Of a stretch of 64,000 nucleotides of DNA, positions 18,790 to 26,999 are shown piece by piece (the first letter of the stretch is position 1; each line of letters starts with the position of its first letter). Position numbers and translations under genes: made by a program. Source of the stretch: Falsiroseomonas stagni DSM 19981 (GTDB lineage Bacteria > Pseudomonadota > Alphaproteobacteria > Acetobacterales > Acetobacteraceae). The stretch is from assembly GCF_900114315.1 (NCBI RefSeq), contig NZ_FOSQ01000003.1, forward strand, positions 310,001 to 374,000, written 5' to 3'. The notes beneath the pieces were generated by a model, which saw nothing but the letters and a program-made list of their open reading frames with translations, had not been told where the DNA came from and did not search any database.

Positions 18790-19266
18790 CTATTCCGCCC
18801 CTGGCGGCGTCGGCACCCGGGCCAGGTGGGTCACCCGCCGGCGGCCATGCGCGCTGGGCGACAGGGCCTCCCCATGCAGCCGATTGTCGAAGACCCGCGC
18901 ACCGCCGCGCGCGACCTCCAGCAGACAGAAATGCCCGGTGACGCGGGCAAGCCACCAGCCCGCCGGCAGCCCGTCCCGCACCGCGCGCGTCAGCGTCTTG
19001 CGGCCCTCCACCGGGCGGGGTTCCGCGGGGATTCCGGCCAAGCCGAGCGCGCCCAGCAGGTCGCGCCACCAGGCCGTCACCACCTCCCGACCCGGCGGGT
19101 AACGGTCCGGCGCCACCTGGGCGAGCAGCGCACAGGCGCTGGCATAGTCGAGGCCCGCGGCGGTCGCGACTGCGGTCGGGCCGCACCAGGGGGCATGGCC
19201 GCCACGCTCGCCGGCGAAATCCTCCGGGCGGCGCAGGCGGCGATCATTGGCGGGCGGCGGCAGCAT
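18790..19266 (-). CDS. C39-like cysteine-peptidase-fold protein, unknown function
   Basis: 158 residues from the ATG at 19266. Not recognised as a named protein. A papain-like arrangement is visible: Cys28 in [15 protein letters not shown], His112 in [16 protein letters not shown] and Asp127-Asn128 in RVFDNRLHG, which fits the order Cys-His-Asp of C39-type folds. No signal peptide or membrane segment is seen, and no ABC exporter is adjacent, so a bacteriocin-leader peptidase role is not supported. It lies alone between trmB and the rimP terminator. A 35-residue longer start is possible but does not look coding. Confidence 0.65.
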   Translation of the reverse strand: MLPPPANDRRLRRPEDFAGERGGHAPWCGPTAVATAAGLDYASACALLAQVAPDRYPPGREVVTAWWRDLLGALGLAGIPAEPRPVEGRKTLTRAVRDGLPAGWWLARVTGHFCLLEVARGGARVFDNRLHGEALSPSAHGRRRVTHLARVPTPPGAE

Positions 19267-19349
19267 GGCGGGGGCCCCGAACGAGGAGGGCCTCACGATA
19301 GCGTGAATTATACAATCACACAATCGAGGCCATGACGCCCGTTGCGCGA

Positions 19350-20063
19350 TCAGGCCTTGCGGAAGATCCACCAGATGGGCTGCCGGCCCTCCCGCCGCGC
19401 CTTCGCCTCATACCGCGTGCCGGGCCAGCCCGCCGGCCGTTCCGCCGCATGCCGCTCGGCCTGCACGAAGAGGGTGGTGCCCGCGAAAACCTCCTCCACC
19501 CAGGCCTGGTAGGTCGGGTCGTCGCTGGCGATGCGCCATTCCCCGCCGGGCCGCAGCGCGCGGGCAACCAGGGCCAGCAGTTCCGGATGCACGAAGCGCC
19601 GCTTGGCGTGGCGCGATTTCGGCCAGGGGTCCGGGAACATCAGCATCAGCCGGTCGAGCGACCCCTCCGGCAGCGCCTGCACCAGGTGCCGGGCATCGGT
19701 GGGCCAGAGGCGGAGATTGGCGGGCAGCGCGCCGGTCGCTTCCTCCCCTTCCGCCACCAGCCGCGTCAGCAGGGAGCAGAGGCCATTCTCGAAGACCTCC
19801 GAGGCGATGTAGGCGACCTCGGGGTGGGCCGCGACCTGTTCCAGCGCGTGTTCCCCGCCGCCGAAGCCGATCTCCAGCCAGAGCTTCGCGCCCGGCATGG
19901 CGAAGGCCGAAAGCGGGTCGCTTGCCTGGTCGGCGGAAAGGCGCAGCCGCGGCAGCGTCACGTCCAGCAGGCGCTGCTGGCGCGGCCGCAGCGGGTGGCC
20001 GCGGCGGCGGCCATAGAGGCGGTCGGGCACGCCCTCGGCGAGGGGCGGTCGGTCGGCGGTCAT
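19350..20063 (-). CDS. trmB: tRNA (guanine-N7-)-methyltransferase
   Basis: SAM-dependent enzyme making m7G46 in tRNA. 237 residues. LEIGFGGGEHALEQVA is the SAM-binding loop, and the family signature is LMLMFPDPWPKSRHAKRRFV. The end GRQPIWWIFRK is typical. It follows metK, the enzyme that makes its SAM cofactor, by about 70 bases containing a hairpin. Confidence 0.97.
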   Translation of the reverse strand: MTADRPPLAEGVPDRLYGRRRGHPLRPRQQRLLDVTLPRLRLSADQASDPLSAFAMPGAKLWLEIGFGGGEHALEQVAAHPEVAYIASEVFENGLCSLLTRLVAEGEEATGALPANLRLWPTDARHLVQALPEGSLDRLMLMFPDPWPKSRHAKRRFVHPELLALVARALRPGGEWRIASDDPTYQAWVEEVFAGTTLFVQAERHAAERPAGWPGTRYEAKARREGRQPIWWIFRKA

Positions 20064-20084
20064 CGCTATCCCCGGAAACAGGAA

Positions 20085-20114
20085 GGGGGCGGCAGGCCTG
20101 CGCCCGCCGCCCCC
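20085..20114 (-). terminator. Hairpin after metK
   Basis: GGGGGCGGC (20085-20093) and GCCGCCCCC (20106-20114) form a perfect 9-bp stem with a 12-base loop, 20 bases after the metK stop. On the minus strand TTCCTGTTTCC follows, a poor T-tract. Likely a terminator or partial terminator between metK and trmB. Confidence 0.5.
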
Positions 20115-20134
20115 GAGTCACGCAAAGCCTGGGA

Positions 20135-21322
20135 TCAGCGGCCGAAGGCGCGGCGGATCTCGTCGGCCAGGTCGGTCTTTTCCCAGGTGAAGGTGCCCTT
20201 CTCCGCATCCGGCGTCCGGCCGAAATGGCCATAGGCGGAGGTCGGGACGTAGATCGGGCGGTTCAGGTGCAGATGCTCCCGGATCCCGCGCGGGGACAGG
20301 TTCACCATGCCGTCGATCACCTTGGCCAGCTTCACCTCGTCCACATCCTTGCCCGTGCCGTGCAGGTCGAAATAGACCGAGAGCGGCTTGGAGACGCCGA
20401 TGGCGTAGGAGACCTGGATGGTGCAGCGATCCGCGAGGCCGGAGGCCACCACGTTCTTCGCGACGTAGCGGGCGGCATAGGCGGCGGAACGGTCGACCTT
20501 GGTCGGGTCCTTGCCCGAGAAGGCACCGCCGCCATGGGGCGCCGCGCCGCCATAGGTGTCGACGATGATCTTGCGGCCCGTCAGGCCGCAATCGCCGTCC
20601 GGCCCGCCGATGACGAAGGTGCCGGTCGGGTTCACGTAGAACTCGTTGTCCGGGCACATCCAGCCCTTGGGCAGGCTGGACTCCACGATCGGGCGCAGGA
20701 TGCGCTTGATCTCGGCCTGGTCCAGGTGTTCCTGGTGCTGGGTCGAGACGACGATGGAGGTGGCGCCCACCGGCTTGCCATCGACATAGCGCAGCGTGAC
20801 CTGGGACTTCGCGTCGGGCAGCAGGCCCTGGACGGAGACGTCGCCGGCACGGCGCAGCTCGCTCACGCGGCGCAGGATCAGGTGCGCGTAGTAGAGCGGC
20901 GCGGGCATCAGCTCCGGCGTCTCGCGGCAGGCATAGCCGAACATGATGCCCTGGTCGCCGGCGCCTTCATCCTTGTTGCCGGCAGCGTCCACGCCCTGCG
21001 CGATATGCGCGGACTGCGCATGCAGGTGGCACTCGATCTGGGCGTTCTTCCAGTGGAAGCCGTCCTGCTCGTAGCCGATGTCATGGATGGCCATGCGGGC
21101 CAGGTGGATCAGCAGCTCCGGCGTCACGCTGCCGGGGCCACGCGTCTCACCGGCCAGCACCACGCGGTTGGTGGTGCACAGCGTCTCGCAGGCCACGCGG
21201 GAATAGGGATCGGCCGAGAGGTAGGCGTCGAGCACGGTATCCGAGATGCGGTCCGCCACCTTGTCCGGGTGGCCCTCGGAGACGCTCTCCGACGTGAAAA
21301 GATATTCGCCCTTGTCGCGCAT
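20135..21322 (-). CDS. metK: S-adenosylmethionine synthetase
   Basis: Makes SAM from methionine and ATP. 395 residues, normal length. Motifs: [21 protein letters not shown] at the start, [12 protein letters not shown] (ATP-binding hexapeptide region) and [21 protein letters not shown] (glycine-rich loop). The 143 bases upstream (21323-21465) show no SAM riboswitch I can recognise and no strong ribosome-binding site. Confidence 0.98.
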   Translation of the reverse strand: MRDKGEYLFTSESVSEGHPDKVADRISDTVLDAYLSADPYSRVACETLCTTNRVVLAGETRGPGSVTPELLIHLARMAIHDIGYEQDGFHWKNAQIECHLHAQSAHIAQGVDAAGNKDEGAGDQGIMFGYACRETPELMPAPLYYAHLILRRVSELRRAGDVSVQGLLPDAKSQVTLRYVDGKPVGATSIVVSTQHQEHLDQAEIKRILRPIVESSLPKGWMCPDNEFYVNPTGTFVIGGPDGDCGLTGRKIIVDTYGGAAPHGGGAFSGKDPTKVDRSAAYAARYVAKNVVASGLADRCTIQVSYAIGVSKPLSVYFDLHGTGKDVDEVKLAKVIDGMVNLSPRGIREHLHLNRPIYVPTSAYGHFGRTPDAEKGTFTWEKTDLADEIRRAFGR

Positions 21323-21465
21323 GGCTTGGTTCGGCCTCTTGTCGCGGGAGAGCCGGAACGCCCCGGCCTGGCAAGAATGCCCCAGCGGATCCGGGACGGG
21401 CGCGTATCGCAGTGCAAAATGGCGCGGTCAAGGCAGGTCGGCGCGTCCGGGGCGTGCCAATCGCG

Positions 21466-22083
21466 TCAGGGTTGTGGCCGGGGGTCGAGCATGAGGGCCG
21501 CCGGGTCCGGCACCCCGCCGGGGATGGCAAGCTCCACCGGTGGGCGGCCCCGCGGGTCGGCATAGGCGCCGATGGGATGCCAATCGGCCAGGCTCCGCTG
21601 GTGGCCGGCATGGCGGACCGCGCCGGTATTCACGGGCGTCAGCCGCGCTTCCGCCCCATGACGGTCCAGCAGCCGGCGGAGATCGATCCGCAGCGCCACC
21701 TGCGGCCGGGCGGGATCGGCCTTGCGCAGCCCCTCGACCCGCGCCGGGTCGAGCCAGAAAAAGACATGCCCGTTGATGTGCTGCCGCCACTGCGCCGGGC
21801 TGGTGCCGGTGCCCGCCAGCGCGCCGGCCAGCGGGCCATCCGGCATCTTCTGGCGGCGCAGCTCGACCAGGCCATGGACGGGGTGGCGCAGCGTGGTGAA
21901 ACCCGGGCGGTGTTCCGCCAGCAGCCTGGTGGCCTCGGGTTCCGGTACCTCGAACAATGCGACCAGGGCGGCGGCGCTGAGCAGCCCGTGGCGGCGGATC
22001 AGCGGCAGGGCATCTGGGCTCGTCAGGTGCCAGGCGACGCCGCCGGTCCGCGCGACCAGCGCCGCCGCGTCCCAGCCCCGCAT
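21466..22083 (-). CDS. DUF7002-like protein, possible ADP-ribosyltransferase fold
   Basis: 205 residues from the ATG at 22083. I place it by pattern in the DUF7002 group: WHLTSPDALPLIRRHGLLSAAAL near the N-terminus, HINGHVFFWLDPARV in the middle and TPVNTGAV further on. The opening 'His ... IRRHGLLS' and the later 'VFFW' strand resemble DarT-type and other ADP-ribosyltransferase-like folds, but I cannot confirm catalytic residues. It starts 2 bases after the dapB stop, so it is co-transcribed with dapB; a metabolic link is not obvious. Function unknown. Confidence 0.6.
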   Translation of the reverse strand: MRGWDAAALVARTGGVAWHLTSPDALPLIRRHGLLSAAALVALFEVPEPEATRLLAEHRPGFTTLRHPVHGLVELRRQKMPDGPLAGALAGTGTSPAQWRQHINGHVFFWLDPARVEGLRKADPARPQVALRIDLRRLLDRHGAEARLTPVNTGAVRHAGHQRSLADWHPIGAYADPRGRPPVELAIPGGVPDPAALMLDPRPQP

Positions 22084-22085
22084 CC

Positions 22086-22859
22086 CTATCGCATGCCGAG
22101 CACATCCATCATGGAATAGAGACCGGCGGGCCGGCCCTGCAGCCACAGCGCCGCGCGGATGGCGCCGGTCGCGTAGGATCGCCGGTCGAAGCTGCGATGG
22201 GTCAGCGCGATCTGCTCCGTCCCGGAGGCGAAGAGCAGCGTGTGCTCCCCCACCACCTGGCCGCCGCGCAGGGCGGCGAAGCCGATGGGGCCGGTCTGGC
22301 GAGCGCCGGTATGGCCATCCCGCCCGGAGTCGATCCCCACCTCCTCCAGCGTCTTCCCCCGCCCCTTCGCGACCGCGCGGCCCATGGCGATGGCGGTGCC
22401 GGAAGGGGCGTCCACCTTCTGGCGGTGATGCATCTCCAGGATCTCGGCATCGTATTGTTCGGGCGGCAGGGTGGCGCCCATGCGTTCGGCGATGGCCAGG
22501 ACCAGGTTCACCCCGGTGGAGTAGTTGGCGGCATAGCAGACCGGCGCGGAGCGTGCGGCGGCGGCGATGGCGGCCTCCTCCTCCAGCGTCAGGCCGGTGG
22601 TACCCAGCACATAGGCCCGGCCCGCGGCGGCGGCGGCGGCGGCGTGGCCGGCGGCGGCGGAGGCATGGGTGAAGTCGATCACCACGTCGCTGGCGGCGAA
22701 CAGCGCGCTCGCATCCGGCAGCAGGGGTGCGGGCAGCCCGGCGGGGTCGGCGCCGGGCCGGTCGATCCCGCCGGCCAGCGTGGCGCCGGCGATCACCGCT
22801 TCCTCCGCCAGCAGCCGCCCCATGCGGCCGGCGATGCCACAGATGCCGATGCGGACCAT
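22086..22859 (-). CDS. dapB: 4-hydroxy-tetrahydrodipicolinate reductase
   Basis: Reduces HTPA to tetrahydrodipicolinate in lysine and meso-diaminopimelate synthesis, using NAD(P)H. 257 residues. RIGICGIAGRMGRLLAEE is the nucleotide-binding loop; EMHHRQKVDAPSGTA holds the catalytic His pair and Lys; the terminal GLYSMMDVLG motif is present. A GTG or ATG choice is not in doubt (ATG at 22859). The DUF7002-like gene follows it immediately. Confidence 0.97.
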   Translation of the reverse strand: MVRIGICGIAGRMGRLLAEEAVIAGATLAGGIDRPGADPAGLPAPLLPDASALFAASDVVIDFTHASAAAGHAAAAAAAGRAYVLGTTGLTLEEEAAIAAAARSAPVCYAANYSTGVNLVLAIAERMGATLPPEQYDAEILEMHHRQKVDAPSGTAIAMGRAVAKGRGKTLEEVGIDSGRDGHTGARQTGPIGFAALRGGQVVGEHTLLFASGTEQIALTHRSFDRRSYATGAIRAALWLQGRPAGLYSMMDVLGMR

Positions 22860-22923
22860 GCGAACCCCCCGTTTCCCGAGCGCCCAGGCTTCGCCCGCGC
22901 GGCGGGAGGGGTCAAGGCCAGGG

Positions 22924-23298
22924 CTAAAGGCTGACGACCTGCCCCGCCCCGACCGCCGCCAGGAAGGTGACCACCCCCGCCACCTCCACCCCCGGCGCCA
23001 GCGATGTGGCGGCGATCGCCTCCGCGCGCAGCCCGGCCTCGCAGGCGATCAGGCGGATGCCGAGGTCCCGCGCCGCCTCCATCAGCGTCGCGATCCCCGC
23101 CACGCCGCGGGATGCCAGCAGCGCCTCCCGCGCTTCCTCCACCAGCGGCGCGGTCGCCAGGAACAGGCGGCAGCCGCCATTGGTGGCGAAGAGCGTGACG
23201 TCCCGTCCCACCGCCGCCGCGCCGGTGGCGAGCACCAGCGCGTAATGCGCGGCCTCATGGTCCCCATGCCGCAGCAGGATGCCGAGCGGCTGGGTCAC
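22924..23298 (-). CDS. DsrE/DsrF-like sulfur-relay family protein
   Basis: 124 residues with a DsrE-type Rossmann-like core: GILLRHGDHEAAHYALVLATGAAAVGRDVTLFATNGGCRLFL and a conserved DLGIRLIACEAGLRA strand-helix containing a Cys. Such proteins carry or regulate persulfide sulfur. Its start overlaps the moeB-like stop by 4 bases, so the pair is coupled. Pairing a DsrE-like protein with an E1-type adenylyltransferase suggests sulfur delivery to a cofactor or tRNA carrier; this is inference. Confidence 0.75.
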   Translation of the reverse strand: MTQPLGILLRHGDHEAAHYALVLATGAAAVGRDVTLFATNGGCRLFLATAPLVEEAREALLASRGVAGIATLMEAARDLGIRLIACEAGLRAEAIAATSLAPGVEVAGVVTFLAAVGAGQVVSL

Positions 23299-24119
23299 AC
23301 CGCGCAGGCCGGGGCGACGACCTCTCCATGGCCCGAAAGGTCATGGATGGTCGCGGCATCCCCGCACAGGGCACAGGCGGGGTCGCGCTTCAGCTTCACC
23401 GTCCTGAACCGCGCATCCAGCGCATCCCACAGCAGCAGGCGGCCCGACAGATCCTCCCCGATGCCGAGGATGACCTTCAGGACCTCCGTCGCCTGCAGCG
23501 TGCCCATCACGCCGGTGACGGCGCCCAGCACCCCGGCCTCCGAACAGGTGGGCACCAGGCCCTCCGGCGGCGGTTCGGGGTGCAGGCAGCGGTGGCAGGG
23601 ATGCGGCGCGCCGAGGTGGGATTTGAAGACGGAGAGCTGACCCTCGAACCGCAGCACGGCGGCGGAGACGAGGGGGCGGCCCAGCAGGTGGCAGGCATCG
23701 CCCAGCAGGAAGCGGGTGGCGAAATTGTCGGTGCCGTCGCAGACGAGGTCGTATTTCGGCACATTCTCCCACGCCCAGGCGGCATCGAGGCGCCTGGCAT
23801 GGATCTCCACCTTCACCTCCGGGTTCAGGGCGCCGATCGTCTCCGCCGCGCTGTCCGCCTTGTTGCGGCCGATCCGGGCGGTGACATGGGCGACCTGGCG
23901 CTGAAGGTTCGACAGTTCCAGCCGGTCATCATCGATGATGCCGAGCGTGCCGATGCCCGCCGCCGCCAGATAGAGCGCGAGCGGCGAGCCGAGGCCGCCG
24001 GCGCCCACCAGCAGCACCCGCGCCGATCGCAGGCGGGATTGGCCGATCGCGCCCACTTCCTCCAGCAGGATGTGGCGGGAGTAGCGGCGGAGCTCCGCCT
24101 CGGTGAAGTCGAGGTCCAT
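23295..24119 (-). CDS. moeB: MoeB/ThiF/HesA-family adenylyltransferase
   Basis: E1-like enzyme that adenylates the C-terminal Gly of a ubiquitin-like sulfur carrier such as MoaD or ThiS. 274 residues from the ATG at 24119. RYSRHILLEEVGAIGQSRL opens the domain; VLLVGAGGLGSPLALYLAAAG binds ATP; IDDDRLELSNLQRQ and the CDGTDNFATRFLLGDAC loop follow; two Cys-x2-Cys pairs (CHRC, CALC) bind zinc. No rhodanese domain is fused. An ATG at 24185 would add 22 unlikely residues. Molybdopterin versus thiamine role is not fixed by context. Confidence 0.88.
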   Translation of the reverse strand: MDLDFTEAELRRYSRHILLEEVGAIGQSRLRSARVLLVGAGGLGSPLALYLAAAGIGTLGIIDDDRLELSNLQRQVAHVTARIGRNKADSAAETIGALNPEVKVEIHARRLDAAWAWENVPKYDLVCDGTDNFATRFLLGDACHLLGRPLVSAAVLRFEGQLSVFKSHLGAPHPCHRCLHPEPPPEGLVPTCSEAGVLGAVTGVMGTLQATEVLKVILGIGEDLSGRLLLWDALDARFRTVKLKRDPACALCGDAATIHDLSGHGEVVAPACAV

Positions 24120-24185
24120 CGGCGTGATATGGGCGCGGGCCGGGGGGCGGCGCAATACGGCGCGCGGCACGCCACGGTGTGACAT

Positions 24186-24234
24186 TTAAGTCGCTTAGCC
24201 GTTTAGCCCGATTATGCCGATTTAGGACGTTTAG
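24186..24234. promoter_or_regulatory. AT-rich tract with phased TTAG motifs upstream of moeB
   Basis: TTA(A)G or TTAT motifs begin at 24186, 24195, 24203, 24212, 24222 and 24231, spaced 8-10 bases, in an otherwise GC-rich genome. It directly precedes moeB on the minus strand and is the likely promoter region, perhaps with tandem regulator sites. Confidence 0.4.
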
Positions 24235-24370
24235 CACCGTGTTCGCGGCCAGGCCGGCACCCGGGACGGGGCGGCGCGGACGCGATGCGGGTCCATGACC
24301 ATCGGAACATAGAGCGAACAAGGCGGTCGGCGCCATCTTTTTCGTGATTCCTGGCGAAACCCTTCCGGGG

Positions 24371-24443
24371 GTTGGCGCGCTGCGCCCGCCGGGTTATGCC
24401 CCCGGCCCCGCCTTCCGGCGGGTTCCCCCTGCCGCGCGCCAAC
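24371..24443. repeat. Nested inverted repeats in the moeB-SGNH gap
   Basis: An outer perfect 10-bp arm pair GTTGGCGCGC (24371-24380) / GCGCGCCAAC (24434-24443) encloses an inner 8-bp pair CCCGCCGG (24385-24392) / CCGGCGGG (24415-24422). The whole could fold as one long stem-loop. The rest of this 400-base gap shows no gene; a minus-strand frame here has no protein-like features. Confidence 0.5.
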
Positions 24444-24586
24444 ATGGCCCGCAGGGGTTCCGCGCCCCGGCCCCGCCGGCGCTCGGGCGGGGCCCATGGC
24501 CCCAGGCACAGCCCGTTCCGGGTTAACGCCATGGTAGCAACCCCGGCGCCAGATGCGCCGGCGATCGCAGGAGGTGATGGCGGAGC

Positions 24587-25231
24587 ATGCGCATGCGGAC
24601 GCGCCTTGGGCTGGACGGCCGATCAGTGAAGGACCGTGCCCGTCGCCATGGCCGATGGACCCTGCTGCTGCCGCTGCTGGGCTGGCTCCTCGCTGCCCCG
24701 GCGCCTGTTCATGCCCAAACCGGCTGCCCCGACGTGCTGCTGGGCGACAGCCTGGCCGTCGGCATGGCCCCCTTCGCCCAGGCCCAGGGGTTCGAGGTGA
24801 TCGCCCGCAACGGCGCCGGCATCGCCTGGCTGCGCCAGCAGGAACCCCGCTGCGCCCGCCGCCTGGTGCTGGTCTTCGGCACCAATGATCTGCGCGGCAT
24901 GCGGAACGAGGAAGCGGACCAGTACCTCCGCCAGATCAGCGCGGTGATGGAGCGCTGGCCGGCGGCGCGCATCATCTGGGCGACGCCCGGCTGCTTCAAC
25001 CGCGACGCCCAGCTGGAACAGGGCAGCACGGCGCTGGACCGCGTCCTGGCGCGCCGCGTGAACCAGGCCGATGACGCGCTGCGCCACCTGCCCGCCATCC
25101 ATCGTGGCCGCGAAGCCCGCTGCACCTATGAATCCCATGACGGGGTGCACCCGACCGGGGAATGGTACCGCAACTGGTGGTCCGCCCTGGTGCGGTCGAT
25201 GGAGCGGACCCAGGTGGCGGGGATGCGCTGA
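24587..25231 (+). CDS. Exported SGNH/GDSL-type hydrolase
   Basis: 214 residues with an Arg-rich N-terminus and a signal peptide (LLLPLLGWLLAAPAPVHA, cleavage about residue 43). SGNH blocks: VLLGDSLAVG (nucleophile Ser), FGTNDLRG (Asn) and SHDGVHPTGEWY (Asp-His). Such enzymes are esterases or deacetylases acting in the periplasm, often on cell-wall sugars or polysaccharide acetyl groups. The two ATGs at 24587 and 24593 sit in a palindromic GCATGCGCATGC. It stands alone and converges on the dioxygenase gene. Confidence 0.85.
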   Translation: MRMRTRLGLDGRSVKDRARRHGRWTLLLPLLGWLLAAPAPVHAQTGCPDVLLGDSLAVGMAPFAQAQGFEVIARNGAGIAWLRQQEPRCARRLVLVFGTNDLRGMRNEEADQYLRQISAVMERWPAARIIWATPGCFNRDAQLEQGSTALDRVLARRVNQADDALRHLPAIHRGREARCTYESHDGVHPTGEWYRNWWSALVRSMERTQVAGMR

Positions 25232-25240
25232 CCTCCCGGG

Positions 25241-26257
25241 CTACGGGGCGACCGGCCGGGAAGCGAGGTAACTCTCCAGCGACACCCGGTCGGGCGGCGG
25301 CGTCCAGGGTGTGGGGGTGAGGCCCGCGAAGGCCGTCGCCTCGTCGAACCAGCAGCGCGGGGCCGGGTAGCCCCAATCCATCGTATTGGCCCGCCGCGCC
25401 GCATCCCAGCGCACGGGTTCCTGTTCCAGGTCGGTCATGTGGTGCGGGGCTTCCAGCACCAGCTCCACCCGATGGCCGTCCGGGTCGCGGAAATAGACGT
25501 ATTGCACATGGCCGAGACCGTGCCGCCCCGGGCCGCGTTCGACCGAGGGGCCGTATTTGTGCAGCCCCGCGGCATCGCAGGCGCGGAACATGTCGATCAT
25601 GCTGGGCGTGACATAGGCGAAATGGTGCAGGCGCGGGCCCGGCCCGGCGAGAAACACCAGGTCCCAGGGGATGTCCTTGCGGTGCATGAAGGCGCCCATC
25701 AGCGCATCCTGCGGCCCCGCCACGATGTAGTCCGAGGTGCGGAAGCCGAGCCTCGTGTAGAATTCCGCCGCGGCGGCGACATCCGCCATGTGGATCTGCT
25801 TGTGGTCGAAGCGCAGCGCGGCGCCGCCGGGGTGGTGGTCCGTCTGCAGCAGGCGGCGGTCCACCGCCTGCATCCGCGCGCAGAATTCCAGCGGCGTGCC
25901 CATGGGGTCCGCCACCTGCATGGTGCGGCCCTGGAAGGGCACATCGACGAAGCGGGGCGTCAGGCCGATGCCATCGAAGAAGGCGGCGGCCTTGTCCAGC
26001 TCCTCCTCCGTCTGCACGCGCAATCCCACGCGTTCGCAGATCGGCGGCGCATCGGACTGCCGCAGGACGAGGCTGTGATGGGCGATCTCCTCGATCCCCC
26101 GCAGCCAGGCCACGGCGCCCTCGCGCCCCGTCACCACCAGCCCGATGACGCGGGTGTAGAAGGCGATCGCGGCATCGAGGTCCCGCACCGTCAGCACCAC
26201 ATGGCTGGCGCGGGTGGTGTTGAAGGGGGGGTAGTGGACGGGCGGCGGGATCGACAT
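25241..26257 (-). CDS. Two-domain extradiol (VOC) dioxygenase
   Basis: 338-residue type I extradiol-cleavage enzyme with two vicinal-oxygen-chelate domains: ASHVVLTVRDLDAAIAFYTRVIGL (N-terminal) and a catalytic C-terminal domain. The iron-binding His-His-Glu set is visible in the second: QIHMADVAAAAEFY, RLHHFAYVT and DPDGHRVELVLE. This fits catechol 2,3-dioxygenase or homoprotocatechuate 2,3-dioxygenase types that open dihydroxy-aromatic rings. I chose the ATG at 26257, with GGAG 9 bases upstream. It lies last in a catabolic set (Bug receptor, NTF2 protein, CMD protein) but behind a terminator, so it may have its own promoter. Confidence 0.88.
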   Translation of the reverse strand: MSIPPPVHYPPFNTTRASHVVLTVRDLDAAIAFYTRVIGLVVTGREGAVAWLRGIEEIAHHSLVLRQSDAPPICERVGLRVQTEEELDKAAAFFDGIGLTPRFVDVPFQGRTMQVADPMGTPLEFCARMQAVDRRLLQTDHHPGGAALRFDHKQIHMADVAAAAEFYTRLGFRTSDYIVAGPQDALMGAFMHRKDIPWDLVFLAGPGPRLHHFAYVTPSMIDMFRACDAAGLHKYGPSVERGPGRHGLGHVQYVYFRDPDGHRVELVLEAPHHMTDLEQEPVRWDAARRANTMDWGYPAPRCWFDEATAFAGLTPTPWTPPPDRVSLESYLASRPVAP

Positions 26258-26306
26258 GGGCGGGACTCCGGAACGCTTCATACCAATGGCAGGATGGAGT
26301 GACCTG

Positions 26307-26380
26307 CGGCCGACGAAGTCGGCCGAGGCCGCGAATGCGGCCCGCGGCCAGTGCCGCGAAGCCAAGCCCGCGGAGCGGGC
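26307..26380. repeat. Array of four consecutive perfect hairpins
   Basis: Four short GC-rich stems with 3-4-base loops follow each other: CGGCCGAC-GAA-GTCGGCCG (26307-26325), GGCCGC-GAAT-GCGGCC (26327-26342), CGCGGC-CAGT-GCCGCG (26343-26358) and GCCCGC-GGA-GCGGGC (26366-26380). They fill the gap between the CMD gene terminator and the dioxygenase. ATACCAA occurs in the same orientation on both sides (26280 and 26406 region), so a mobile or REP-like origin is possible. Confidence 0.6.
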
Positions 26381-26396
26381 GCCGGCGTTTGAGGCA

Positions 26397-26437
26397 TCAA
26401 AAAGAAATACCAACGAGTCGCTGAAAGCGGCCGTTGG
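26397..26437 (-). terminator. Terminator after the CMD-family gene
   Basis: On the minus strand CCAACG (26432-26437) pairs with CGTTGG (26410-26415), with an inner partly paired stem, and TATTTCTTTTT follows. It begins 2 bases after the CMD gene stop, so it should separate that gene from the dioxygenase. Confidence 0.7.
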
Positions 26438-26439
26438 CT

Positions 26440-26982
26440 TCAGATTGTGCGGAACCAGTCTTCGTTCTCGACCTTCAGCGGGCCGTTGATGCGCGCGACC
26501 GCATTGTACCAGGCGACCGCCATGACGAGGTCCATCGCCTCCCGCAGCGGGAAGGCGGCGATGAGGGCGGACCAGGTGGCGTCGGAGACCTCGATCTGGC
26601 GGGTCGCCTCCGCCGCATAGGCGCAGACCGCGCGTTCGCGGTCGCTGAACAGCGGCGATGTCGCGTGGTCGTCGAGGGCGAGGAGCTGTTCGCGCGTGAC
26701 GCCGGCGCGGATGGCGTGGTTCCAGTGATGGTCGAATTCGTAGCGGGAATTGGCCGCGCGCGCCGTCATCATGATGCCGAGTTCGCGGTGGTGCTGGTCC
26801 ATGACGGAGCCGTGGCGCATCTCCTTCGTGAAACTCAGCAGGGAATCCATCAGGTTCGGCATGTTGGCGAGTGCGAGGAAGACATGCGGCGTCGGGTTGC
26901 CGCGTTCCCGCTGCATGCGGTCATAGGTGGCGCGGTGTTCCTCGGGGAACTCCTCGCGCGTCGGCAGGGGAACGCGGGCCAT
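26440..26982 (-). CDS. Carboxymuconolactone decarboxylase (AhpD-like) family protein
   Basis: 180 residues, all-helical AhpD/CMD fold. MPNLMDSLLSFTKEMRHGSVMDQHHRELGIMMTARAANSRYEFDHHWNHAIRAGV covers the core. The Cys pair of AhpD peroxidase partners is absent; the EFDHHWNHA motif is the type seen in catabolic CMD relatives. Likely an isomerase or decarboxylase step in aromatic breakdown, inferred from context. ATG at 26982 is in good position; the upstream frame overlaps the next gene. It follows the NTF2 gene by 17 bases. Confidence 0.8.
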   Translation of the reverse strand: MARVPLPTREEFPEEHRATYDRMQRERGNPTPHVFLALANMPNLMDSLLSFTKEMRHGSVMDQHHRELGIMMTARAANSRYEFDHHWNHAIRAGVTREQLLALDDHATSPLFSDRERAVCAYAAEATRQIEVSDATWSALIAAFPLREAMDLVMAVAWYNAVARINGPLKVENEDWFRTI

Positions 26983-26999
26983 GCGGGCGGAACCTCGTG

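Noticed and set aside
18790-19266. Bacteriocin-leader peptidase
   Set aside because: No ABC exporter domain, no double-Gly leader peptide gene and no membrane segments nearby.
21323-21465. SAM-responsive riboswitch before metK
   Set aside because: I looked for SAM-II and SAM/SAH core motifs on the minus strand and found none; only a short GC hairpin is present. A covariance-model search would settle it.
24212-24532. 106-residue minus-strand frame in the moeB-SGNH gap
   Set aside because: Arg/Gly/Pro-rich, overlaps the nested inverted repeats and has no domain or ribosome-binding site.
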